A DNA stretch of 64,000 bases from Bubalus kerabau (GCF_029407905.1 NC_073632.1:55972964-56036963); one strand, 5' to 3'. Counted from the first letter of the stretch, positions 37,341 through 51,193 are shown. Numbers and translations are program-made. The notes: generated by a model from the letters alone, not told the origin.

Positions 37341-37499
37341 TGTTATTAATTTTTGGTAATGAACCATATTCATATAGCAGTATTTCATGAAGCTGAGAAG
37401 CATATAGAAAACTGGCCTCAGTCATTATAGTCTTTGAATTTTGTAACTTTTCAAGATCTTTCTTGCATATGTTGTTTTATCTGCTAAGAATACTCATTC

Positions 37500-37840
37500 C
37501 CCCTCCCTTTACTTTGATAATTTCTTCTCAAACTTCAGCTCTCTATCCTTCTGCAGTGAAGTCTAACCTGATTCATCCTTCCACACCTGATCCTTGGTGT
37601 CACTCTTGATCATTCTGTAAAAGGCAGCATGCCATGCATCTTTCTTTCATATCTAGTCACAAGGGGTTATGTCTCTGTGTGTGTGCGTGTATGTGTGTTT
37701 AGTTCTCCTTATGAATTCTACCATTTTCTAAGTTTCATAAAGGCAGAGACCATGTCTATTTTGTCCATTAAATACAGTGGTTAGCATAAACCCTGGTATA
37801 TCATTATCATTAAGTACATATTTGTTAAATACAAAAAGAA
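37500..37840 (+). repeat. L2 LINE 3' end fragment
   Basis: gtgaagtctaacctgattcatc … gtttcataaaggcagagacc … atgtctattttgtccattaa … aagtacatatttgttaaat follows the L2 3' end. A TG-rich run is embedded at 37675-37700. Confidence 0.7.
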
Positions 37841-37844
37841 TGAT

Positions 37845-38353
37845 AAAAAGTAAAGTAAATAAAATCTAAGAGAAATGGAGCTAATTATGATAAGCACATT
37901 GATAAGGTCAAATTTTAGAATATTTCACTGTTTGGTTTTTTTTTTTTTTTTGACACATAATAAAAATGTCAAACAAGAAGCATTAAATGAACTTCTCTTT
38001 GTGAAGATATCATTATTTACAATATAGCCAGAATCTACTCTGAGATTTTCGAAGAGAGAAAGGAAAAAAATAACCATAGAATAAATCAAATGATCATACT
38101 TCTTTAAAAATATAAGTTAAGCACCAATAAATTATATCAAGCTAGCTTATAAAAATAAGGGAAATAATCTCCTCAAATCTTTTCCTAAATGTGGCTACTC
38201 TGTGATCAGACTGTTCAGAAAAATATTTTTCAACTAAGTGATATAAAATAATAAAGTACCTTTTCTTTTTAAGAAAATCACAATCACTTTGAAACTAACA
38301 CAGTGACATAGTCTAAAATATAAGTGACCTACTTATTAATATGTAAGCTTAGA
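37845..38353. other. Intron, no gene seen
   Basis: AT-rich; a T run of about 17 at 37937-37952. No ORF. Confidence 0.5.
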
Positions 38354-38896
38354 GTCCTTGGAAGGAAAGTTATGACCAACCCAGATAGCATATTCAAAAG
38401 CAGAGACATTACTTTGCCAACAAAGGTCCATCTAGTCAAGGCTATGGTTTTTCCAGTGGTCATGTATGGATGAGAGAGTTGGACTGTGAAGAAAGCTGAG
38501 TGCCGAAGAATTGATGCTTTTGAACTGTGGTGTTGGAAAAGACTCTTGAGAGCTCCTTGGACTGCAAGGAGATCCAACCAGTCCATTCTGAAGGAGATTA
38601 GCCCTGGGATTTCTTTGGAAGGAATGATGCTAAAGCTGAAACTCCAATGCTTTGGCCACCTCATGCGAAGAGTTGACTCATTGGAAAAGACTCTGATGCT
38701 GGGAAGGATTCAGGGCAGGAAGAGAAGGGGATGACAGAGGATTAGATGGCTAGATGGCATCACTGACTCGATGGACGTGAGTCTGAGTGAACTCCGGGAG
38801 TTGGTGATGGACAGGGAGGCCTGGCGTGCTGCGATTCATGGGGTCGCAACGAGTCAGACTCGACTCAGCGACTGAACTGAACTGAACTGAACTGAA
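38354..38896 (+). mobile_element. BovB LINE 3' end, young-looking
   Basis: Sense copy from ccttggaaggaaagttatg to the terminal repeats actgaactgaactgaactg. The frame is broken by a TGA in ATGTATGGATGAGAGAGTT where other copies have TGTGAGAG, and by TAG at ggattagatggctag. An 82-codon remnant runs 38486-38734. Confidence 0.94.
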
Positions 38897-39269
38897 GCCT
38901 ATAGTGTATTTCAGAATTGATCTTATATGTTGGTTATATGGAGTAATGATCTGAGGAATATGTCTCAAACATCATTATAGATCAAAAAAAAAAAAAAAGT
39001 CCAAGATCCAAAGCCTGATAATTTTTAAAAAGTTTTCTCTGGCTCTGATATTAAGATTTAATACCACTTGTTTATGAACAAAATTAAAATTGTTTATTAG
39101 TGAGAAAGATACTTGAATACTTCTTACAAAATAACTCGAGAAATCAAGCAAAACTGAGAAATTGTATGGGTAGTCTAATCATCTGCTTTGTTTGGACAAG
39201 AAGTTTGCAATAACCTGCACACTTGAAAAATATTTAAATACAGTCATTTGAAAAGTGTTTATTCTCTCT

Positions 39270-39400
39270 AATTTTCTGCTTAATTAAATGCCAATTTTAA
39301 AAATTTAATTTGACAAATACTTATTGAGTGCCTGCTATGCCCCAGGCACTTTTCTCTGACACTGAGATCTAAAAAGTGTAAAATTTGATTTGCTTTGTAT
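39270..39400 (-). repeat. L2-like fragment
   Basis: gacaaatacttattgagtgc, ctgctatgccccaggcactt and ctgacactgagatc match the reverse L2 3' end. Diverged L2 sequence may continue to about 40150. Confidence 0.65.
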
Positions 39401-40173
39401 AGATTCTTACCAAAATCTTGTATAGATTGTATAATCTTACCTTGTATAGATTCATACCAAACAGAGATCAGATAAACACAAAATTTCTAACATAAAAAAG
39501 TAATGTATGGTAAGTAAAATGATAAAGTATTATGATACACATGTACACTTCCCTGCCTGCCCCAAACCTACACAACTGAATGGAAAGATCAAAGAGTTTC
39601 ACAGAGTGCATGCAAACTGAGGTGGGTCTGGAAGGATGAAAAACTTTTCACAGGAGAACATAATGAAGTGGGCATATGATTTGAAGCCATAAAATAAGTG
39701 ATGCATTTGAGAGTTTGGCTGTATCAGGGAGAACTGAGAAAGTAGTACAGGGGCTAGTTGCTGAAGACAGATGCCCTTGCCCAGCACACTTTATTTTGTG
39801 AGCATTGTAGAGGCATATATGGTATAAAAACAAGAGACTTAGTCAGATCCTAATTCTCAAAGCAGTGGTCAGTGATGTTTGCAGAAATATTGTACACATG
39901 AAATAATTCAAGAATAAGATAGTGTTAAGCTTAAATATGAAGTACTGACAAGTTCTATATTTCAGGAATGGAGAGAAACATATTGAAAACAAAGGGAACG
40001 GGGCTAACACAATCACAGTAGTGAGCTAACTGGTTACCCTAGATCAGTTAAAATACAGGATTTCTGAAAGGGAGAAATGGGAAATGAGGATAGAAAGATG
40101 AGAGAAGACAAGACTGTAAAAGGCTTTGAATAACAGGGTCAAGATTTGGGGGCCTTTTTAATGTCTGATATGG

Positions 40174-40380
40174 ACTCAGACAAGAATGTGTCTGCAATAC
40201 AGGAGACACAGGAGACACGGATTCAATCCCTGGGTTGGGAAGATTCCCTGGAGGAGGATATGGCAATCTGCCCCAGTATTCTTGCTGGAAAAATCCTATG
40301 GACGTAGTAGGCTGGTGAGCTACGGTCCATGGGGTCGCGGAAAGTCAGACACAACTGAAGCGACTGAGCACAGCACAGGT
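40174..40380 (+). mobile_element. Bov-tA SINE, 5' end truncated
   Basis: Starts inside the head (caagaatgtgtctgcaatac); the rest of the head, the body and the 3' end (gaagcgactgagcacagcac) are present. Confidence 0.9.
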
Positions 40381-41867
<1,487 letters not shown>

Positions 41868-42500
41868 CTATAAAATAGCATATGTACTTTGTAAATCATC
41901 CATCAGACACCTGGAGAGAGCACTGCAGAGAAAGTTAAGACTGCTAACACTTATTATTCACCTCTGCTATATTATCTGCTGTTGCTGAAGTAAAGGCTGC
42001 TTGTTTTAAGCATGATTCACTGCTTTGTGAAGTGTGTCCAGCGAAGTGTGACATTAAAGAACAAAATGATCCATTGCACTTCTACAGTCAGTGTGGGAGC
42101 TTAATTTTCCATTCAAACTTTCATTCACCAAGATAAACCACAGTTGATGATACCTTGATAGTTGGCTGGAAACTCATTAACAGCATATATCTTTTATAGT
42201 AATGGATCTATCTTATCCTCTCATTATGATGGTAACATGCCATATTATAGGGACAAAGCTAAAAGAGCAAGACCTGGGGATCCAGGATAAATTAATAGGT
42301 AAAGGCAACTTAAAAGGGGCATTTATTTGTATTCACAGCACCCCCAGTAAGGTGAAATCATACCCCAAATTACCTCTGGAAGTTTTAAAAATATACCTTT
42401 GAAGCTTTTAAAATACTCCAAGAAAGGAGATTACAGCAAAATCTCATCTGGATAACCTATTCTAATACTATCACTTGTATTCTGTTCAGTGTATATTTTA
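41868..42500. other. Intron upstream of the linker exon, non-repetitive
   Basis: The first 300 bp above the acceptor are repeat-free and of moderate GC. They hold the weak polypyrimidine tract and probable splicing signals. Confidence 0.5.
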
Positions 42501-42504
42501 ACTA

Positions 42505-43450
42505 TTAGGTTGTTGCAAAAGTAACTGTGGTTTTGGACCATGAATTTTAAATCATTATAACAGGTTCAAACACATCTTTAATAATCAAAATAGGAACCAT
42601 TAAAATCAACATATTTTTGCCAGCAATATGTTGGTTTATTCCTGTAACATAAAAATCCATGCTTCAGAATTCTATGAATTCTTGGAAAGCATTTTCAACC
42701 TCCTGCTCATTGTGGAAGCATTTTCCCTGCAAAAAGTTGTTGAGATGCTTGAAGAAGTGGTAGTCAGTTGTCAAGATGCCTGGTGAATATGGTGGATGAG
42801 GCAAAACTTCATAGCCCAGTTCACTGAACATTTGAAGCATTGGTTATAAGATGTGCAGTCAGGCCTTGTGGAGAAGAATCAGGCCCTTTCTGTTGACCAA
42901 TGCTGTCTGCAGGTGTTGTGGTTTTGGTGCATTTCATCCATCTGATGAGCATACTTCTCAGGTATAATGGTTTCGCTGGGATTCAGAAAGCTGCAGTGGA
43001 TCGGACTGGCAGCAAACCACTAAACAGTGACCATGACCTTTTTTTGGTGCAAATTTGGAGTGCTTCGGAGTTCTTCTCAATCCAGTCACTAAGCTGGTCA
43101 TTGTGGGTTGTTGTATAAAATCCACTTTTTGCTGCATGCCACAATCCAATCAAGAAATGGTTCAAGATAAGACAACACTTCAAAATGACTATTTTTTTTT
43201 TTTTTTGCCAGCTCATGAGGCACCCATTTATCAAACTTTCCAATTTGCCTCAAATGCCAAATAACCATAGAATGGTCAAGGCTGAGTTCTTCTGCAACTT
43301 CTCGTGTAGTTATAAGAGGATCAGCCTTCAGTGATTGCTCTCAGTTGGTCACTGCCGACTTCTAATGACCAGCCACTGCACTCCTCATCTTCAAGGCTCT
43401 TGTCTCCTTTGCAAACTTCTTGAACCATCACTGCACTGTAATACTGCACC
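42505..43450 (-). mobile_element. Decayed mariner (Tc1/mariner) transposon, 5' truncated
   Basis: The 3' terminal repeat TTAGGTTGTTGCAAAAGTAA begins at 42505 next to a TA target. On the minus strand, pieces of a mariner transposase of the Hsmar1/SETMAR type are readable: GFYTTTHNDQLSDWIEKNSE near 43090, ELGYEVLPHPPYSP near 42790, and HFFKHL with NFLQGKCFHNEQE near 42720. Stops and frameshifts are frequent, and one of the catalytic-region blocks is mutated (HKA-stop in place of HDNARPH). The other terminal repeat was not found, so the element looks cut near 43450. Confidence 0.88.
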
Positions 43451-43967
43451 TAATATTAATAATGCCCTCTGAAAGATTAAGCCAAATGCTGTGTTCAGAT
43501 ATATTATACTCAGTGAACACAGTTTATAAAATGACCTCCGGAGATACATAAAAGCATAAGATACAACTGTGTATGTAGATTGGTTTACATACAGTGGTTA
43601 CATACAGTGGCTTACATACCTGCACTATCACATGCCATGTAATAATAGTGACGACTAACAGAAAGCAGAAGCAAAGGAGACAGAGTCAGTGTTTTCGTCA
43701 GCATTAACTTTTCCTCACCCTCTCAAACCTGGGAGTCACCAGTAGTGAAATTTGTCTTTCTTATGTCCCTAGCCAATTACCCAAACAAAGCTATAAATTA
43801 TTAATTTATTTTAATATAAAATTTTGTACATAAAAAGCTTTCTCAATTACAGATGAACCCATGGTAAGTTGAAATATTAAGTGAAAAATGCATTCAGTAT
43901 AACAACCTACCAAACATCCTAGCTTGGCCCAGCCTACCTTAAACATGCTCAGAACACTTATATTAGC
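43451..43967. other. Intron, no gene seen
   Basis: Includes a short 2.5-copy tandem repeat of ttacatacagtgg at about 43585-43618. Otherwise unremarkable. Confidence 0.5.
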
Positions 43968-44217
43968 CTGCTGCTAAGTCACTTCAGTCTTGTCTGACTC
44001 TGTGCCATCCCATAGACAGAAGCCCACCAGGCTCCCCGTCCCTGGGATTCTCCAGGCAAGAACACTGGAGTGGGTTGCCATTTCCTTCTCCGATGCATGA
44101 AAGTGAAAAGTGAAAGTGAAGTCGCTCAGTCGTGTCCGACCCTTAGCGACCCCATGGACTACAGCCTACCAGGCTCCTCCGTCCATGGGATTTTCCAGGC
44201 AAGAATACTGGAGTGGG
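43968..44217 (-). mobile_element. Bov-A2 SINE (dimer)
   Basis: Two reverse Bov-A units in tandem (43968-44088 and 44098-44217), joined by the usual gatgcatgaaagtgaaaagtg linker. Each runs from …gacccc to actggagtggg. Confidence 0.93.
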
Positions 44218-44568
44218 ATAGTTGGGCAAAATCATCTAACAGAAACCTTGTTTTATATAAAGTGCTGAATATATCATACAATTTATAGAATACGGTATTG
44301 AAAGTGAAAAACACACTGGTTGTATGTCCAACAGGATGGTTGTAATGGTACTGTTGGTTACCCCAGTGATGGAGTGGCTGACTGGGAGCTGACAGCATTA
44401 CAAGAAATTGTCATACTACATATCACCTGCTCAGGAAAAAAAGATCAAAATTCGAAGTATGGTCTCTACTGAGTATGCATCACTTTTGCATTATCACCAT
44501 TATAAAGCTGAAAAATCATAAGTTGGGAACTGCCTGTAAATTAAATTATTTTTAAAGTGACATTGATT
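44218..44568. other. Intron, no gene seen
   Basis: Unique-looking, nothing recognised. Confidence 0.5.
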
Positions 44569-44570
44569 TG

Positions 44571-44758
44571 AAAGTGAAAGTGCAAGTCACTCAGTCATGT
44601 CCAACTCTTTGTGACCCCATGGATTATAGAGTCCATGGAATTCTCCAGGCCAGAATACTGGAGTGGGTAGCCTTTCCCTTCTCCAGGGGATCTTCCCAAC
44701 CCAGCAATCAAACCCAAGTCTTCCACATTGCAGGCAGATTCTTTACCAGATGAACCCC
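44571..44758 (-). mobile_element. Bov-tA SINE, head end eroded
   Basis: Reverse copy from caagtcactcagtcatgtcc to ttctttaccagatgaaccc. The first bases of the head are missing, and part of the body is deleted at ggattatagagtccatgg. Confidence 0.9.
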
Positions 44759-44759
44759 C

Positions 44760-46900
44760 TACCTAAATATGCTAACAAAGATCTCATTGGTTTAAATCCA
44801 AATTAAATGTTATGATCTTTTCTATTTTCTTTACATTTTACTATATGTGCTCTTTTGGATCTCTCCATTTATATAGCTTTATCAGTAACTTTTTAAGGTG
44901 TCTATCTTCCTTTAATTGGAGTAGTACAAGAGTAGAAATGTTAACAATTTCTGTTCTTCATAAAAACAAATGTCATTCTAATAGTTGTATATAAATATAG
45001 ACCTCCATGTATTTTTTTTTCAATAACTCATTTGGGGATTCAATGTAAATGTATTTAATAATGTAAAAAATCTTGTCATATTTTCTAATATTTAATTTTC
45101 TTCTTACCACCTAAAACTATATATTTCTGGTATTTTTGTCAATAAAACAAAAAAAGTCAAATAATACAATAAGGGGAAAAAAGAAAACAATCTTGGTTCA
45201 GCATTCTTTCCAAAGTAAATTACATACTGGTCAATTAAATTACTTTAAGACTGTGTGTGACTACCTTGATGCCATAAAGAGACTAATTATAATTTTGATT
45301 CAATAATGAAAGGTTTTCAGGGGCCAGACGGGTAATATCAATGTGTAAAGTAAAAGCGCATAAGCCAGTAGTAAGAATTTCTAGGCTAAAATGTGCAGTT
45401 TCTAAATCTCAAAAACATCTTAAGGCAGAAAAGCAACTGCGGCCCACTAACCCAGCCTGCTCCGCTATGTGCCTTGGGCTGCACACCCAGAATAAGTACT
45501 TTTTTCAAATCTCTAGCAAGGCATCACCAGAGTTAGTAGAGGCCCTGCTGAGGACCTGGCTGGAGGACAGAAGGGAGGTCAAACCTAGAATTCCTGCTGA
45601 CCTGCTTAAATTGTTTCAAATTCAAAATCACTAAAAAAAAAAAAACCCAAACAAAAATGCCCTGTTGGCTAAATAGACATCTGCAGACTGTATTTTGCAG
45701 TGACTGGCACTCTTCTGATCCTGATCTATGATTAATACCTATTACACATTTGTCCCTTAGATTTAATTGTCTTTTTATTTCCCCACTGTTGGCTAAATAG
45801 TTAGATTTTTTCAGACATATAATTCTGTTACCAAAGCACTGGCAGGCATCATTTGCCCAGTGTCATCTGCCTAATGACAAGCTTGACCACTAAGTTTTTC
45901 AACTTTCTAACCAAATCACTAATACAAAACATTGTCCATTTCACTTACTGTTATCTTCCAGGATTACACTTACAAAAAATAAGTTAGTTAAATGTTTACT
46001 CATCTAAACCTACTAATCTAGGTTCATTTTCTGTTGGTTGTTTTTCTAGTACTCTTTGGATGGAGGGGTTCTGGCTCATGAATCCATGATCACCTATAAT
46101 CACAAATATTAGGTATTCCTCTTTATAAGTCTCAGGTTTCTACACAGAATTTTAGAATATTTCAGAAATTTCAGTAGCATAACAATTTAAATCTAATAAA
46201 ATTTTGTGTGATTCCCTGATTTTTAAGTCTCTTAGAACTATATGATTCAAAAATTTCTATTGATTGAAGAAATTGCCACCAGTGGGGCTTTTTGTTTTGT
46301 TTTAATTACAAGAGCCATAGACTAAATCAAGACAATCCTTTTTCTTGCAATGTATGTCCAGAACCATAATTTTTTCATTATATTATTCAATCAAGTCATT
46401 TAACATTATTTTCAGTTTCAAAATGTAATAAAGATATCTAAGTACTCTTGAACCTCAAAGAGTTATATTAAATAGAGTGAGTCTATATGTTGGTTTACAT
46501 GAATACTTCAAGTTTACAGTTATCTTAGTGGTATAGCAACCCTCTTGTACAATTTAAAATGTCATGGTTTGGATAAGTCATAAGTTCACTTTACTTATAA
46601 GCATAAAATTAGATAAAAGTAATACAAAAGCACTTCAAAAATCACAAAGAACAATAGAAAATCATGGTATTACTCATTTTTCTGTTATGTTCTGAACAGT
46701 TCTTAAATTTGCTCTTCTTCATAAAAAGAATGTATATTATTGATATCAAATTACAAAACATACAAATAGAAAGGAGAACATCAATGTAAACTTTGAAGCT
46801 AAGCACATACCCATGTCAATCATAGCTAATGATTTAATGTATTTTCTTTAATTCTTTTATCTTTATATGTATTTTCCCTACATAATTTCCAGTACAGTCT
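44760..46900. other. Intron, no recognised gene
   Basis: Holds the unassigned ORF at 45341-45634 (separate entry). The remainder is AT-rich and free of Bov elements. Confidence 0.5.
45341..45634 (+). other. Unassigned 97-codon ORF followed by poly(A)
   Basis: The open stretch starts MCKVKAHKPV and ends LLKLFQIQNH, is rich in Lys and Leu, and is more GC-rich than its flanks. It stops directly before an A run at about 45632-45644. I recognise no family, splice sites or promoter. It could be a chance ORF, part of an old retroposed transcript or an unassigned repeat. Confidence 0.25.
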
Positions 46901-46919
46901 TGTAGGTAATCTCCCAGAC

Positions 46920-47080
46920 TCGGAAGGGTGTGTCAGATCACCAGGATCCTATTACATCTCCACAACTTATCACCAGGGGACTGGGGCACATTACTTCTCT
47001 CCAACTCAATTTCCTCATCTATAAATGGGGATATAACTTTGTCTACCTCAAAGAGCTATTGTGAGGATTAAGTGATAAAC
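46920..47080 (+). repeat. MIR SINE fragment
   Basis: ggggcacattacttctctcc, tcaatttcctcatctataaa, tgggg and ttgtgaggattaagtgataa follow the MIR consensus. Confidence 0.8.
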
Positions 47081-47097
47081 ACTGTAATGTGTTTATA

Positions 47098-47301
47098 GTG
47101 AAGTCCCTCAGTCGTGTCCGACTCTTTGCAACCCCATGGACTGTAGCCCAACAGGCTCCTCTGTCCATGGGATTTTACAGGCAAGAGTACTGGAGTGGGT
47201 TGCCATTTCCTTCTCCAGAGGATTTTCCCAACCCAGGGATCGAACCTGGGTCTCCCACACTGTAGGCAGACACTTTACCGTCTGAGCCACCAGGGAGTCC
47301 C
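47098..47301 (-). mobile_element. Bov-tA SINE with perfect target duplication
   Basis: Reverse full-length copy. The 12-bp duplication AATGTGTTTATA is at 47086-47097 and 47302-47313. A BovB copy begins only 12 bp beyond it. Confidence 0.96.
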
Positions 47302-47324
47302 AATGTGTTTATAAGTGTGCTACA

Positions 47325-48134
47325 GTTCAGTTCAGTTCAGTCACTCAGTCATGTCCAACTCTTTGCGACCTCATGAATCGCAGCAGCCAGGCCTCCCTGT
47401 CCATCACCAACTCCCGGAGTTCACTCAGACTCACGTCCATCGAGTCAGTGATGCCATCCAGCCATCTCATCCTCTGTTGTCCCCTTCTCCTCCTGCCCCC
47501 AATCCCTCCCAGCATCAGAGTCTTTTCCAAGGAGTCAACTCTTCGCATGAGGTGGCCAAAGCACTGGAGTTTCAGCTTTAGCATCATTCCTTCCAAAGAA
47601 ATCCCAGGGCTAATCTCCTTCAGAATGGACTGGTTGGATCTCCTTGCAGTCCAAGGGACTCTCAAGAGGCTTCTCCAACACCACAGTTCAAAAGCATCAA
47701 TTCTTCGGCGCTTAGCCTTCTTCACAGTCCAACTCTCACATCCATACATGACCACAGGAAAAACCATAGCCTTGACTAGACGAACCTTTGGTGACAAAGT
47801 AATGTCTCTGCTTTTGAATATGCTATCTAGGTTGGTCATAACTTTCCTTCCAAGGAGTAAGCGTCTTTTAATTTCATGGCTGCAGTCACCATCTGCAGTG
47901 ATTTTGGAGCCCCCCAAAATAAAGTCTGACACTGTTTCCACTGTTTCCCCATCTATTTCCCATGAAGTGATGGGACCAGATGCCATGATCTTCGTTTTCT
48001 GAATGTTGAGCTTTAAGCCAACTTTTTCACTCTTGTCTTTCACTTTCAACAACAGACTCTTTAGTTCTTCTTCACTTTCTGCCATAAGGGTGGTGTCATC
48101 TGCCTATCTGAGGCTATTGATATTTCTCCTGGCA
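47325..48134 (-). mobile_element. BovB LINE 3' part with 246-codon reverse-transcriptase remnant
   Basis: Reverse copy from the terminal cagttcagttcagtcactc repeats at the left to tatctgaggctattgatatt at the right, where it is 5' truncated just around the catalytic YADD region. The minus-strand ORF 48085-47345 (MAESEEELKSLLL … SQRVGHD) covers the C-terminal part of the ORF2 protein. It is incomplete and has no endonuclease. It is in the same orientation as GRIK2. Confidence 0.96.
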
Positions 48135-48289
48135 AAATTATTATATAAATTAATATATCCTATTTCCATACTATTATGAGTATTTTCTTCTGGCATTAAA
48201 AATTAATTACATTCAAAATTTTAATGATTATAAAATAGGAACATTATATAAACATATCACAGTTTACCTAAGGCTGTTGATGTTTGACA

Positions 48290-48350
48290 GAAAATCACAA
48301 AATTCTGTAAAGCAATTATCCTTCAATTAAAAAATAAATTTTAAAAATAA
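48290..48350 (+). repeat. L1 3' end fragment
   Basis: ctgtaaagcaattatccttc followed by aattaaaaaataaa is the artiodactyl L1 3' terminus. Confidence 0.65.
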
Positions 48351-48604
48351 GTCTTTAGTAAAACACAGTTATTTACAAATATTTGCCCACATATTTTAGT
48401 ATTTTAAAAACAGATTCCTAGAATTGGAATTACTGAGCCCCCCCCAAAATAAAATGAGTCAAGATTGTTAGTACATGTTGCTATATACCTTTCCAAAACT
48501 ATTAATGTGTTCATTATGATCCACCTGACCATATATAGCATAGTAAAACTTCCTCACAATTCATTTTCTACTTTTTTCTGATATACAATGGGTTCTTCAT
48601 TTCT

Positions 48605-48750
48605 TTTTTTTATTGAAGTATAATTGCTTTACAATATTATATAAAGCAATTGTATAAATTGTGAAGATTCTGCTGCACAATGGAGTGAATCAGGTATATG
48701 CATGCATATATACCTTCGCTCTGAACCTCCCTCCCACCCATCATGTTAAA
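48605..48750 (-). repeat. L1 3' end fragment
   Basis: A T-rich start, then attgaagtataattgcttta, caatattatataaagcaat and ctgctgcacaatggagtga match the reverse L1 3' UTR. Confidence 0.75.
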
Positions 48751-49639
48751 ATATATATTCATAAGAATTTTATATATACAAAATGTGCTTTACTTTTTAT
48801 ATTTCTCAGGATTTAAAAAAAATTCTTCATATAATTTTGTGTGGTAAACTACATTTTCTCTTTTGTTGCTTTGATTTATTTTCTCATGTAGAAAAACATT
48901 TATTTTCAGATGATTTTAAAGTTATTTATCTGAGCATCTCATTAATTAGTTGATGCTTTACTTATTTATCTTTGTTTCTGACAGTTTTCTCAGCATAAAT
49001 TTTCTTTGTTTTGTATTTCATATTACTCCTTTGGCTGAGATAATGTTTTCTTTCCTCTCCTGAGATATATAATTGTTTGCCTCATCTGTAATTAGCATTT
49101 TGACATTTCTTCTAAACATGTATGTTAGTACTTTTCCTTGTGAGCAGAATCAGTGGGACAGGTTTTTTAATTGTCTGTGGAATTTGAAATAATAATTTTT
49201 GACAAGTATACCAAAACTTTCTCAGGTAGAAACAAAATAAACACTTCCAGCTGGGTGTAAAATATTAGTTATATATGAAATCAAGCTCATTTAAGGTTAA
49301 GAAATAATTTATCCACTAAAAAACATTTGGCATCATAGAATCTATTAAAATTCTATTTACACTTTCCTCTTGGCATTTGCTAACAATATAGCCATGGATG
49401 TTGGGGAATAAGGAAAAGAATGATACAGTTTTTCATCACAGAACAATATAAAAAGGAAAAAAACTTCTCTGATTATACATAATTTTTACTTAATTTTAGA
49501 CAAATATGTATTGACCAAAGAGCATAATTGGCAATTTTCTAAAGGCCTGTTTGGTGATCATGAGAAACCACACTGTACATTATATACAGTCTTAGCACAA
49601 TGTGGAGTCTCCATCAAAAAATAAGGTTGCTTTAAAAAA
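48751..49639. other. Intron, no gene seen
   Basis: AT-rich; may include more decayed L1, which I cannot delimit. Confidence 0.45.
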
Positions 49640-50735
49640 AAATTCTTCCTGATTTATAAAAGAATGATATTAAAACATTCTCTAACACCATACATAAAAA
49701 TAAATTAAAATAGACTAAAGACCTATATACAAGACTAGAAACCATACAATTCCTAGAGGAAAAAATAGGCAGAACAATATTTGACATAAACATAGCAATA
49801 TATTTTTGGACCTGTCTCCTAAAGCAAAGGGAATAAAAGTAAAAACAAATGAGTCCTAATTAAAACATTTTTCATAGAAAAGGAAACAAAATTATCAACA
49901 AAACAAAAAGACAACCTACTGAATGGAAGAAAATATTTGCAAATGATATGACAAATAAAGGTAGTTAATATATATGTGACATATATAAGTGTTAGTTCTC
50001 AGTCATGTCCCACTCTTTGTGACCCCATGGACTGTAGCCTGCCAGCCTCCTCTATCCATGGAAATCTCGAGGCAAGAATACTGGAGTGGGTTGCCATTCT
50101 CTTCTCTAGGGATTCCCGACCCAGGTATTAAACCCATGTCTCCAACGTTGCAGGTGGATTCTTTACCTGCTGAGCCATCAGGGTTCCTTAAATAGCGCGT
50201 TCAATTCAAAATCAGGAAAATAAATAACCCAAATAAAAACTGGGCAGAAGAACTGAACAGACATTTTTCCGAAGAGGAAATGCAGATGACCAACAAATAT
50301 ATGAAAATATGCTCAACATCACTAATCATCTTGGAAATGCAAATCAAAACCACAGTGAGATACCAACTCATACCTGTCAGAACTGCTATCATCACAAAGA
50401 ACACAAATAACAAATGTTGGTGAGGATGTGGAGAAAAGAGAATTCTTGTACACTTTGGTGGGAATGTAAATTGGTACAGCTACTGTGGAAAAGCTATGGA
50501 ACTTTCTCAAAAAAACTAAAAATACAACTACCATAGAATGAGCAATTCTGCTCCTTGGTATATATCCAAAAAAAAAAAAAAGACCAAAAAAACAAAACAG
50601 AAAACACTAATTCAAAAAGATAAATGCACCTCAGTGTTCACAGAAGCATTATGTACAATTGTCAAGACATGGAAGCAATCTAACTATTCATCACAGATAA
50701 ATAGATAAATAGATTATATATATAAATACATATAT
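49640..50735 (+). mobile_element. L1 LINE fragment (end of ORF2), split by a SINE
   Basis: Sense L1: caatttcctagaggaaaaaat-type block near 49750, gaaaatatttgcaaatgata near 49930, then after the SINE aaaaactgggcagaagaact, caccactgagatacc-type block near 50350, gttggtgaggatgtggagaaa and ggcatggaagcaatctaac-type block. Frames are broken. Confidence 0.85.
49989..50190 (-). mobile_element. Bov-tA SINE inside the L1 fragment
   Basis: Reverse copy from gttctcagtcatgtcccact to the head ending tgctgagccatcagggttcc. It separates two adjoining pieces of the same L1. Confidence 0.92.
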
Positions 50736-50745
50736 AATTATTATA

Positions 50746-50753
<8 letters not shown>

Positions 50754-50811
<58 letters not shown>

Positions 50812-50833
50812 CTCACACACACACACACACACA
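50754..50833. repeat. (TA)n and (AC)n compound microsatellite
   Basis: About 24 TA units (50754-50802) followed by an AC-rich run to 50833. It takes the place of the body of the SINE piece that follows. Confidence 0.95.
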
Positions 50834-50905
50834 AACATGCAGGGACCAAACCTGTGTCTCCTGCATTGGCAGGTTGGTTCTTTACCACTGAGCTACCAGG
50901 GAAGC
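50834..50905 (-). mobile_element. Bov-tA SINE head only
   Basis: Reverse tRNA-type head (accaaacctgtgtctcctgc … actgagctaccagggaagc) with no body; the microsatellite abuts where the body should be. Confidence 0.85.
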
Positions 50906-51065
50906 ACCAATGTAATTGGTGGGCTGCATATTTCTCTGTTAACTAGTGCATCTATTCTTTCTAGATAACTTGCAAACTCAGGTTTCTCAAGCCTACATGG
51001 AACATGAATAGTGGGCACTGAGTTTTTTCAACATAGCAGTTTTCTTACTAAGTATTAACAGGTAG

Positions 51066-51193
51066 GTAATTGGAGAAGGAAATGGCAACCCACTCCAGTA
51101 CTCTTGCCTGGAAAATTCCATGGACTGAGGAGCCTGGTAGGCTACAGTCCATGGGGTTGCAAAGAGTCGGACATGACTGAGCGACTTCACTAC
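51066..51193 (+). mobile_element. Bov-A SINE monomer with target duplication
   Basis: Body only (ggagaaggaaatggcaaccc … gactgagcgacttcac). The 13-bp duplication TATTAACAGGTAG is at 51053-51065 and 51194-51206. Confidence 0.95.

Noticed and set aside
42900..43264. ORFs on both strands in the mariner region
   Set aside because: The frames are fragments of a dead transposase and its antisense; no intact gene is present.
47373..48002. 209-codon plus-strand ORF
   Set aside because: It is the antisense shadow of the BovB reverse-transcriptase remnant on the minus strand, and the same shadow recurs in every BovB copy (10160-10621, 38329-38664, 52896-53447, 61673-62212).
50691..50968. ORFs of alternating Tyr-Ile and Thr-His
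   Set aside because: These are translations of the TA/AC microsatellite, not proteins.
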